Source of the DNA: Brasenia schreberi
Taxonomy: Eukaryota > Streptophyta > Magnoliopsida > Nymphaeales > Cabombaceae
Assembly (NCBI GenBank): GCA_036023115.1
Contig: JAYKKT010000089.1
Span: forward strand, 18,284,501-18,348,500
Direction of reading: 5' to 3'
DNA length: 64,000 bases
Shown here: piece by piece, positions 44,896-55,608 of the stretch
Layout of the letters: every line of letters starts with the position of its first letter
Position numbering within the stretch: the stretch's first letter is position 1
Made by a program: the position numbers and the translations under genes
The notes under the pieces: model-generated
Told to the model about the DNA's origin: nothing
The model's input: the letters and a program-made list of their open reading frames with translations, nothing else
The model's database searches: none

Positions 44896-47361
44896 TGTAA
44901 ACACCCCAAAATCCCACGAATTTCTTAAACAAATCTGGTTTTATACAAGCAGCCCCCAAAGGGCCATTTTGAGTTTGGAAACCCAGGAGCCTTCCAAACA
45001 ACCCTGTATATATGTTTCAAACCTTATCTTTCAAAAACATATGATATAGCTTTTGAAAAACCTTTTAAAAACATGTTTTGAAACCCCGAAGTGGCTTGGC
45101 CCGATCAAGACAGGACAAGGAGAGCCAAGAAGAGCCCGGAACCGGAGCACCTGTCAAGCCCGGCACAGCAACTCTTGTATCTGATTCACACCCCAGGATC
45201 TCGAACGTCCAAGACCCTGTTCTTACCAAAATATCATTTGAAGTCATCTCCGGAAGGCAGAAACGGAGGCGGACGACCATGTTGGCGAAGACCCAACGCA
45301 GACGGAGTACTGATGCTGTCAGGCCCCGCACGAATCGTCCGTTTCGAACCCAGCTCGAAGGAGTCAGAGTTCAGTTTGGATTGGATCTGGACCATATATA
45401 TCCAGATCTCAATCCAAACCCATATGTGGACTTGGATTTGGATTTGGATCCAGAGATCCAATCCAATATCCATATCCATGGCCCACATCACCTTCTCATA
45501 AATGGAGGTGGGGCCCACTTGAGTTTCACGTGGGATATTGGGCATGAGAGAGAGTGGGGGTGAAAAATATCAAGAGTGTTGTATTAAGCTTGACTTGTGT
45601 GTCAAGTTTGGGTTTAATCTTGTGGGTTAGCCTAATTGAGTGGGTTTAAGCTTGTGATTAGCTAAAACCTAACCTAGGGCTGCACCAACATGGGGTGATC
45701 AAGGTCTATGGGCCATGCTAAGGGAGCTCCTTCATCTAAACCTAGCCCAAAATGCCTAATCCTAGCCTAAACCCCTAATCCACCCCTAATCTGAACCTAA
45801 TCACCTAACCCACTTCCCTAATCCCGGCCTAATCCCAACCTAATCACCTAACCCACTTCCCTAATCCTTCCCTAAACCTAGATTAATTTCCCTAATCCTA
45901 GCCTAAACCTAGCCTAATCACCTAACCTAGCTCACTAAACCTCACCCTAAAACCCAACCACCTAACCTAGCCCTAAACCCCTAAACCACCCTTAGCCCAC
46001 GATTTACCCAAACCCCTAGTTTTAAAATATCTGGCCCAACCTTTTCCAGCCCACCTTATCTACATACCACCCTACCTAAACCACCTAACCACTACCCTTA
46101 GCCCAGCCCCAACCGACCTACCCATTCCCTATTTAAACCCCTCCCCTTTGTGGGCGGGTTTTCCAAGTGGGAGCCCTCACCATAGCCCAGCCGACTCCAC
46201 TCTCCAATCCGCCAGCCTGCTCCACTACCCAGCTGCTCCCCCTGCTCCACCAGCCACCACCTGCACCGCCACCTTCCCTCTTCCATCCACCACCACCATC
46301 CCTCAGCCGGACGCCACCACCTCCACCCAACCGAACCAGCCAGCAGTCACCTGCCCGCCTGCTTCCCATTTCATCCGCCACCTCTCCCCATTCGGTAAGT
46401 ACCCCAAACTCCCTCAAAGCCCCTCTCTACCACCTCTCCACTCTTAGCCACCCATCCTACCTTCATCTCAGCCCTTTTGCCACCACCACTTTCATCTAGC
46501 CGAACCTAGCATAGCCCAAGCTGCCGGCCACCACCTAACCATCCTTTCCCATTCGGTTTTCCCCTAGGTGTCCCATTCGGCCTTCCCACCAGCTCACCTT
46601 TTAGATCCAGTTTCCTTATACTCTCAACTCCCTTAGTGACCCTAAGAACCCACTCATTCAGCCCTTTAAAACCCCTACTTGGAGCCGCCATCTGCTTGCC
46701 ACCGGTCACCTTCGAGGCGCCTATCCCGCGCCCCACTTGCAGCCGGCCAGCACCCTTGATCACCTACCTTCGCGGAGCTCCCGTTTGCAGCCCAAAGCCA
46801 AGCCCACACTCAAGCAAGACCTCTACGGACCAGCTACTCGTGTCTAAACTCGGTCTTTAGTCGTACACTTGCTTGAGATTCAATTTGATACGGGGTTGTA
46901 ATAACGGAGCGTAGTCTCCCCCCGCTTGTAATAACGTGGCTTGGCACAACCACACACGTGCACTCTCTTAGTCATGCACAATCTTGAACACACACGGGCC
47001 TAATCAGCCCCTAATACATAAGTGTACATATACTTTCATTTTCGAAGGGCTTTTGTTTAAGTTGGGTGCGTTGTCTTTCAATTCAAGCACTCTCACACAC
47101 ATCGAGCTTTCGCTCTTATTTGAAAGACCCAAGTAAGGGCCGACCTATACTATTTGGGTTTTATTTCTTGTCGTGTGAGTAAGTCTTTCAATTCAAGCAC
47201 TCTCACACACATTGAGCTTTCGCTCTTATTTGAAAGACCCAAGTAAGGGCCGACCTATACTATTTGGGTTTTATTTCTTGTCGTGTGAGTAAGTCTTTCA
47301 ATTCAAGCACTCTCACACACATTGAGCTTTCGCTCTTATTTGAAAGACCCAAGTAAGGGCC
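44896..47361 (+). repeat. Element D 3' LTR, cut by element E
   Basis: Collinear with 33281 onward at a constant offset of 11615 until a 4-bp AAGT loss near 46840. TATA box at 46130-46137. It ends inside the third ~110-bp unit, where E is inserted; GGGCC (47357-47361) is the expected left target copy. The rest must lie to the right of the window. Confidence 0.94.
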
Positions 47362-47450
47362 TGTAGACGCGCGAAAATCCCCGCCTCTTCGTCCCTTCCG
47401 GGGGCTTGGAGTGGATCTTCTCGTGCGTCTAAGGCCTATGTATACAAATA

Positions 47451-47480
47451 GGGCGTGCCAGCTAGCTTACTTAAGCTAGC
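47451..47480 (-). other. U5 hairpin with PBS-like decamer, element E 3' LTR
   Basis: The minus strand reads GCTAGCTTAAGTAAGCTAGC, then TGGCACGCCC (47451-47460). Identical to the 5' LTR copy at 58710-58739. Confidence 0.68.
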
Positions 47481-49404
47481 GAAGATATTTCTAACACTGA
47501 CTTCTAAACGTGGCGACTGTGAGCAAGTAAGCTCTTGTCATCGCAGACCTTCTTGCACTGATGCGCAAGGGTCAGTCTGTACGCTTTTGCAAAAATCGAT
47601 TTTTGGAGAGAAAGTCTACGAAGCGGTTCGAGGTGTCTATTTCGGGTTTTTAAGATGCGATTTGCATATTTTAGATCACGTGGATTTGCACGTGCCTAAG
47701 TCTTTTCTTTTATCCCTTTTCGGGCCACCTAGTTTGTGTGTTATGAACACTCCACTACATGGGCGAATTCGAGCGGGGCTTGCTTTGATGCAATATGCGT
47801 CCTACCTCGTGATATGGCGTAGATGCAATGCAAACTCACGCTACTCCAAAGGGAAAACCCGAAATGTAAAGACAATACTGAAGGGAAATAAGAGAAGGGA
47901 AATAACCGAAGGGAGATATGTATATATCTTATGTATATGAGCCCTTACTCGGGTCTTGCAAATAAGAGCGAAGGCTCAATGTGGGTGCGTGCTTGAATTG
48001 AAAGACTTACACACACGACATGAAATTAAACCCAAATATAAATTGCAGTATGGCCTTGACTAAGGTCTTGGGAGTAAGAGCGAAGGCTCAATGTGTGTGA
48101 GAGTGCTTGAATTGAAGTACTACACACACGACATAAATGAAACCCAAATATAACTGCAATAAGGCCTTTACTAAGGTCTTGGGAGTAAGAGCGAAGGCTC
48201 AATGTGTGTGAAAGTGCTTGAATTGAAAGACTTACTCACACGACATGAAATGAAACCCAAATAGTATAGGTCGGCCCTTACTTGGGTCTTTCAAATAAGA
48301 GCGAAAGCTCAATGTGTGTGAGTGTGCTTGAATTGAAAGACTTACTCACACGACAAGAAATGAAACCCAAATAGTATAGGTCGGCCCTTACTTGGGTCTT
48401 TCAACTAAGAGCGAAAGCTCAATGTGTGTGAGTGTGTGAATTGAAAGACAACGCACCCAACTTAAACAAAACCCTTCGAAAATGAAAGTATATATATCCA
48501 CTTATATATTAGGGGTTGATTAGGCCCGTGTGTGTTAAAAATCGTGCACGACTAAGAGGGTGCACGTGTGTGGTTGTGCCAAGCCACGTTATTACAAGCG
48601 GGGGGAGACTATGCTCCGTTATTACAACCCCGTATCAAATTGAATCTCAAGCAAGTATACAACTAAAGACCGAGTTTAGACACTTACGAGTAGCTGGTCC
48701 GTAGAGGTCTCGCTTGGGCATGGACTTGGCCTTGGGCTGCAAACGGGAGCTCCGCGAAGGTAGGTGATCAAGGGTGCTGGCCGGCTGCAAGTGGGGCGCG
48801 GGATAGACGCCTCGAAGGGGGCCGGTGGCAAGTAGATGGCGCCTCCAAGTAGGGGGTTTAAAGTGGCTGAATAAGTGGGTTATTAGGGTCACTAGGGGAG
48901 TTGAGAGTTTAGGGTAACTGGACCTAGAAGGGTGAGCTGGTGGGAAGGCCGAATAGGACACCTAGGGGAGGGCCGAATGGGAGATGATGGCTAGGAAGTG
49001 GCCGGCAGCTTGGGTTATACTAGGTTCGGCTAGGTTTAGGTGGTGGCGGCAAAAGGGCTGAGATGAAGGTAGGATGGGTGGCTAAGAGTGGAGAGGTGGT
49101 AGAGAGGGGCTTTGAGGGAGTTTGGGGTACTTACCGAATGGGGAGAGGTGGCGGATGAAGTGGGAAGGTGGCAGGCAGGTGGCTGTCGGCTGGTTCGGTT
49201 GGGTGGAGGTGATGGCGTCCGGCTGGGCAAATGGTGGTGGTGGATGGAAGAGGGAAGGTGGCGGTGCAGGTGGTGGCTGGTGGAGCAGATGGAGCAGGCG
49301 GAGGTGGGGAGTGGTCCCGGCTGGGTGAGAGAAGGGAGAAGGAGAGGGCCCGGCTGGGTGAGAGAGTGGTTCCCACTTGGAAAACCCGCCCACAAGGAGG
49401 GGGG

Positions 49405-49412
49405 TTTAAATA
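49405..49412 (-). promoter_or_regulatory. TATA box in element E 3' LTR
   Basis: The minus strand reads TATTTAAA, then a C-run and GGGCGGGTTTT, as in D and F. Read-out from this LTR would proceed through its U5 into the D LTR in antisense. Confidence 0.6.
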
Positions 49413-50644
49413 GGGGATGGGTAGGTCGGTTAGGGCTGGGCTGAGGGTAGTGGTTAGGTGGTTTAGGTAGGGTGGTATGTAGATAAGGTGGGCTGGAAAA
49501 GGTTGGCCAGATATTTTAAAACTAGGGGTTTGGGTAAATCGTGGGCTAAGGGTGGTTTAGGGGTTTAGGGTTAGGTTAGGTGGTTGGGTTTTAGGGTCAG
49601 GTTTAGTGAGCTAGGTTAGGTGATTAGGCTAGGTTTAGGCTAGGATTAGGGAAATTAATCTAGGTTTAGGGAAGGATTAGGGAAGTGGGTTAGGTGATTA
49701 GGTTAGGATTTAGGACGGGATTAGGGAAGTGGGTTAGGTGATTAGGTTCAGATTAGGGGTGGATTAGGGGTTTAGGCTAGGTTTAGGCATTTTGGGCTAG
49801 GTTTAGGTGAAGGAGCTCCCTTAGCATGGCCCATAGACCTTGATCACCCCATGTTGGTGCAGCCCTAGGTTAGGTTTTAGCTAATTACAAGCTTAAACCC
49901 ACTCAATTAGGCTAACCCACATGATTAACCCAAACTTGACACACAAGTCAAGCTTAATACAACACTCTTGATATTTTTCAACCCCACTCTCTCTCATGCC
50001 CATGATCCCACGTGAAACTCAAGTGGGCCCCACCTCCATTTATGAGAAGGTGATGTGGGCCATGGATATGGATATTGGATTGGATCTCTGGATCCAAATC
50101 CAAATCCAAGTCCATATATGGGTTTGGATTGGGATCTGGATATATATGGTCCAGATCCACTCCAAACTGAACTCTGACTCCTTCGAGCTGGGTTCGAAAC
50201 GGACGATTCGTGCGGGGCCTGACAGCATCAGTACTCCGTCTGCGTTGGGTCTTCGCCAACATAGTCGTCCGCCTCCGTTTCTACCTTCCGGAGATGACTT
50301 CAAATGCTATTTTGATAAGAACAGGGTCTTGGACGTTCGAGATCCTGGGATGTGAATCAGATACAAGAGTTGCTGCGCCGGGCTCGACAGGTGCTCCGGT
50401 TCCGGGCTCTTCTTGGCTCTCCTAGTCCTGTCTTGATCGGGCCAAGCCACTTCGGGGTTTCAAAACGTGTTTTAAAAGGGTTTTCAAAAGCCATATTATA
50501 TGTTTTAGAAAGATAAAGTTTAAAACATATGTACAGGGTTGTTTGTAAGGCTCCTGGGTTTCCGAACTCAAAATGGCCCTTTGGGGCTGCTTGTATAAAA
50601 CCAGATAGATTTTGAGAAATTCGTGGGATTTCAGGGTGTTTACA

Positions 50645-50659
50645 GATGCCCCTCTTTGG
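50645..50659 (-). other. Polypurine tract of element E
   Basis: The minus strand reads CCAAAGAGGGGCATC against the LTR start at 50644. Confidence 0.86.
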
Positions 50660-51814
50660 CCTTGTCCAAATAAATTTGGATAAGTTCAAAGATGACAAAC
50701 ACCCCTTTTAATGTCTCCCTAGATCTAGCCACGAAGAATATGGGATCGTCCCATTTTAGCAAAATCTCAATTTTATAAACTCTGGTAGGAGGAGATATCA
50801 CGCCAAAGGGTTTACTTATGGAATCTGGTCCTAAATGGGATTATGTTTATGCAAGTACCATGTGCGGAATGCAGATGACATGGGTGTGGTACCAAGAGTG
50901 GCGACCTCCCAGAGACCAGATGTGGTCGAACTCTAGAGACTTACAAGGCCTACTGCTCCAAGTGAGCAAAAATCCTATGCTGTTCGATGTTCGGTTTTCA
51001 AAACTTATTTACAAAAGCTATTTACAAATGGGACAACTGTCTTGAGCGTCGATCCTAAGGATCTCGAGCTCTTCGGGCTTGCCCTTGTTTGAGTCTTAAC
51101 ACTTGCTCATCTAGCGAGGTTTTATAAGAAAACCAGCTTCATTTCAAATCTCTACGCCTTACTCGAAACGTCGAATTCTCAAACAAGATGAAATTCAAGT
51201 AAGTAAATCCTATTTTTACTTTAGGATTCCTCGAAATGAACCATGCTTTAGCTTGGGATAAGCCAGGGATGGGAAAGAGATACCACGGTCCCTTCTGAAG
51301 CGTCCCGTGGTTTAAGGCATAGAAGGCGGAAAACTGCTCTTTTTGAGCTTTTTGGCCTCTTTTTCCTTTTTTCATAGAGGGTCTCCCTTTGGGAGTATTT
51401 TTTCTTTAATCCCTCTTTTTTCATAAGAGAATCGATTTTTCTTTTTGAAATCTGGTTTCTTTCTTTTGGAAAGAGATTTTAAATGGGAAATTCCCTTTTG
51501 ATTTGGGCCTTTGTTTTCCTTTTGGAAGGAGAAGAGAAGAGGGGAGGACTTATCCCAAGCCGACACTCGATCCATTCCAGATCAGCCTATTTAGAAATAG
51601 CACGTACTACTTGCAAGTATCTTGCTATGTTGAACTAGGCCCTTCTTTGTAAGATGAAGGATTTTGAAATGCAACCACGATTTTGAAAACTCCGCTCTTT
51701 CACAAGTGCGAATTCTCTTACTTAGGGTCACACGAGTTGCTTTTGCACCTTATTCACACGTCTCAGGGCAGCTATCCCTTTAAAATTTTCGAAAACTGGA
51801 ATTTAATCCAGATC
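50660..51814 (-). other. Element E non-coding 3' interval
   Basis: Matches the D interval closely in inverted orientation, including the ACCACGG/CCGTGGT pair (51282-51288 and 51305-51311). The 78-codon open frame at 51139-51375 is not preserved in D or B. Confidence 0.73.
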
Positions 51815-54800
51815 CTACACATGATACTTCTTTAAGTATTGAATATTGATAGGATCTGCTAAATTCCTACCTTCTACATCGATCAACCAATACGAATTGT
51901 TCGTAGTGGTGGCTCGTACAACATAGGGTCCATCCCAGTTGGGGCGCCACTTGCCTAGGGGGTGTGGGCCACGATGGTGGATGGTTTTCAAGACCAGATC
52001 TCCCACTTCAAAGTGGCGAGGTCTCATGTGTTTGCTATAATGTCGGGCTATCCTTTGCCGGTATGCACGAGCATGATCCATGGCAAGGAGTCGCCTCTCA
52101 TCTAGCAAATCTAGCTCGGCCATCCTAGCATGCTGAAGCGTCTCTAGGGGGAGGTCGAGTGCAATGGATGTATGGAATGAATGCAGTTGGGTATGAATGG
52201 GAAGAATGGCGTTTGTGCCATAGACCAATTCGAATGGTGTGGCATTCGTGGGAGTCCGGATGGAAGTCCTATAAGCCCATAAGGCTTCATCCAGCTTCTC
52301 ATGCCACCTCCTACCCTTCTCTAAGGTTTTCTCAATGATACCAATGAGAGTCTTGTTTGTGGCTTCGGCTTGGCCGTTGCCTTGAGGGTAGTAGGGCGAG
52401 GAGAAGTGGTGAGTTATGCCATACGTGTTGCACAACTTGACCATTCGCTCATTCTTGAATGGGGTACCATTATCAGACACAAGGTCTCGTGGAACCCCAA
52501 ATCGAGCCAAGATATTCCTCCGGATGAAAGCCACTACATGTTGCCCCATTACATTCGTTAGGGAAATGGCTTCCACCCACTTGGAGAAATACTCCGTGGC
52601 TGCTAAAATAAAACGATGCCCATTCGAGGCTTTTGGAAATATTGGGCCTACTATGTCAAACGCCCACATGGTAAATGGCCAGGGGCTGACCACGGAATGC
52701 AATGCCGATGAAGGGATATGAATGGCGTGCCCATGCACTTGACATGGATGACACTTCCTAACATGATCATGACAATCCTTTTTCAGGGTGGACCAAAAAT
52801 AACCCCCTCTAAGTATTTTCATCGCCATCATGTTGGCATTAACATGACCTCCACATTCTCCATCGTGGAACTCGTGCATCACTATCCTAGCCTCCTCTAG
52901 GTCGATACACCTAAGCAGAATGCCGGTAAAACTCTTTTTGTATAAGACCCCACCCAGAATGGTGTATCGGTCTTACGAATGAATGCCTTATCTTTGGATG
53001 TGGCATCCTCGGTGAATCCCCCATTTTCTAAAAATTGTTTTATGTCATAGAACCAGGGTTTTTCAATAGACTCTGGGTTGTTTTGGCAAATATCCAAGTC
53101 GTGTGTGGATGGATGGGGCGCATGCCATATTTCCAAAGATCTGGTCCCTGAAATGGGATCGACCTTCAGGGTTGAACCCAAGGAAGAGAGGGCATCGGTG
53201 ATGCCATTGTCCTCTCTTCCCACGTGTGTGAGCTTACACGACTGGAAGGATTGGACCAATCGAGTGGCCAACTCGTGATATGGAAGTAGTTTCTCATTAC
53301 GTACTTGCCAAATTTTTAAAACCTGGTTTATGACAAGGAGCGAATCTCCAAAGACCTCGATGCATGATGCCCCTAGAGTTTTCGAAATCCTCAAGCCTTG
53401 TATGAGTGCTTCATACTCAGCTACGTTGTTGGAACATTCGAAATCTAAGCGGACTGCTATGGGAATCTCGCCCTTTTCAGGGGAGATTAGGATGATCCCG
53501 GCACCAGCCCCTCGTTGGTTTCGTGCCCCGTCGAAGTGCATCTTCCACACTTGGTTTTCGAAAGAATTTGCCAAAATGTGGTTTTGAAAATGGTTTTGCA
53601 ATATGCCTTCATCAGGCATTTCGACAAGAGTGGGATATGCGTCCTCCAAGGGGAAGTCAGCCACGTAATCTGCTAGGGCTTGCCCCTTAACGGAGATCTG
53701 GTGATGGTATTTCAGATCATACTCCATTAGAAGGAGTTGCCATTTGCCCAACCTACCCGTGAGAATGGGTTTTTCGAACAAGTGCTTGATTGGATCAAGC
53801 TTGGACACTATCCAGATCTCATGATCTAGGAAGTAGTGTCTGAATTTCTGGCAGGCCCAGACTAGGGCCAAGCACGTCTTCTCCATGGCTTGATAATTTC
53901 GTTCATAAGCCAAGAGAGTTTTCGAAATATAGTAGATGGCATACTCCTTATGGGTGTCATCCTCGTATTGAGCCAACAGGGCTCCTAAAGCGTTTACATG
54001 CACGGAGATGTATAATAAAAGCGGTTTTCCTTGTTTTGGAGGATTCAAAACGGGGGGATTAACCAAGTATGCCTTTAGTCTCTCGAAGGACTTTTGGCAT
54101 TCGTCATCCCATAAGAATTTCATACCCTTCCTCAACAGTTTGTTGAAGGGTTCGCATCTGGTTGCCAGATTCGATATGAATCGGCGCACAGATTGTAATC
54201 GACCCTGAAGGCTACGGACTTGGGTGAGATTGGAGGGTGGAGCCATGTCTATGATGGCTCGACACTTAGAGGGGTCGACTTCTATTCCCCTTTGGCTCAC
54301 CATAAAGCCTAGAAGCTTTCCTGATTCTACCCCGAACACACGTTTTTGAGGGTTTAGCTTTACTTTGTAAAGCCTAAGCCTTTTGAAAATCTTTTGTAAA
54401 CATTCGATATGGGTGCATCGGGTTTTGGATTTTGCCAAGAGATCATCTACATACACTTCTACAAGCTCGTGAATTTGATCATGGAAGATCGTGTTCATGG
54501 CTCGTTGGTATGTTGCGCCGGCATTTTTCAAACCAAAGGGCATGACTGTATAGCAGTACGTGCCCCATGGGATGTGAAGGCGGTCTTACCCTGATCTCGT
54601 GGGCTTAGTTTGATTTGATTATAGCCTGAATAGCCATCCATGAATGAAAACATTTAATGATTTGCAGTACTATCGACTATCAAATCTATGTTTGGTAAAG
54701 GATAATTATCCTTTGGAGTGGCTTTATTCAGGTTTCTAAAATCGATGCATATTCGAATTTTCCCATTGGTTTTTCGAACCACAACGATATTTGACAACCA

Positions 54801-55583
54801 ATCAGAATACGCAATGGGTTTTATAAATCCGGCTTTTAGCAGATCTTCTAAACCCTCTTTGACTTGCATGTGTACATTCGGGTGTATTTTCCTAAGCTTC
54901 TTCTTTATTGGTTTTACACCTACATCTAACGGAAGACGATGCTCGACTATGCTGGGATCTATGCCCGGCATGTCTTCATACGTCCATGCAAACACATCTA
55001 AATAGGTTCGTAGAAATGCAATGAATGCTAACTTTTCAGTTTCATGCAAGCATGCGCCTATTTTGATGGTTTTGGGATTGGAATCATCCCCTAGGTTCAC
55101 CTCTACGAAATCTCCTCCTACTGATTGGGAAGGTCTTTCAAAATCGAGAATTCTATGAAATTCTGGGAGCTCAGAAGTGGGATCTTCCTCAAGGGGATCC
55201 ACTTCTGGGCTTTGATCATTCTCGTGGGCTATAGACCCGAGGGAACTTGATGCGTGGTTTTCAAAATAACCTGGTTTTGTACTTGGATTTTCAAGTGATT
55301 TCGAAATTTTTGGTCTGGCTATGCAGACGACGTTTCTTTCGAAATCCTTTTCTTTCGCCAAAGTCATACCAGGAGCAGCTATGTACAAAATCTTTTTGGT
55401 ATTTTCTAAATTTTCGATTTTTTTGGGTTTTTGTAAAACAAGAACTTTGGGAACTATACAAAGCACACTTTTTTCGAGTTTTTCTTTTTCCATTGTTTTT
55501 GGTTTTTCTTGTTTTTCAATTTTTTTTTATTTTAAGTTTTCAAATGTTTTTGGTATTTTTTGAAAAAAGGGATCTTCCGTCAT
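51815..55583 (-). pseudogene. Element E ORF2: RT-RNaseH-aRNaseH-integrase, inactivated
   Basis: The family ATG is at 55583, but the frame closes near the start in a T/A-run region; a later ATG at 55493 opens the main frame. RT is interrupted by GAA to TAA at 54654 and a 1-bp loss near 54571. YVDD is intact (54442-54453), and both RNase H domains are open. A 7-bp deletion near 52968 separates the second half from the integrase, whose zinc region and catalytic Asp 52655, Asp 52472 and Glu 52364 remain in an open frame to the stop at 51815. Each domain would be readable separately, but no whole polyprotein can be made. Confidence 0.93.
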
Positions 55584-55585
55584 AC

Positions 55586-55599
55586 CTACAAAGGGAAAA
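55586..55599 (-). other. Splice-acceptor-like sequence before ORF2 (element E)
   Basis: The minus strand reads TTTTCCCTTTGTAG, then GT and ATG (55583). Identical to D. Confidence 0.46.
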
Positions 55600-55608
55600 C
55601 ACTACGGG

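Larger units (their letters stand above)
33281..47361 (+). mobile_element. Element D: Tat-type retrotransposon, 3' LTR interrupted by E
   Basis: Complete apart from the last ~1.15 kb of its 3' LTR, which lies beyond E and F. 5' LTR 3628 bp, internal region 7987 bp. The visible 2466 bp of the 3' LTR differ from the 5' LTR by about eleven substitutions and one 4-bp gap (counted by eye, near 0.45%), so this insertion is young. Nevertheless ORF1 and ORF2 each contain lesions. It sits in the gag gene of C in the same orientation. Confidence 0.95.
47362..50644 (-). repeat. Element E 3' LTR, 3283 bp
   Basis: On the minus strand it begins TGTAAACACC at 50644 and ends GCGTCTACA at 47362. TATA box 49405-49412, GTAAGT sites 49129-49134 and 48682-48687, TTGTAATAACG module about 48588-48637, about five ~110-bp units (47940-48460), U5 hairpin and PBS-like decamer 47451-47480. 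With the D 3' LTR to its left it forms a large inverted repeat. Confidence 0.95.

Noticed and set aside
51139..51375. 78-89 codon frame in the 3' interval (E, and 2404-2673 in A) as a possible extra protein
   Set aside because: In D and B the homologous DNA is shifted out of this frame by small indels, so conservation is at the nucleotide level only.
53330..53587. Repeated 85-codon antisense frame opposite the second RNase H (also 4628-4885, 41946-42203)
   Set aside because: A shadow of the conserved sense motif; its length and sequence follow exactly from the RNase H codons.
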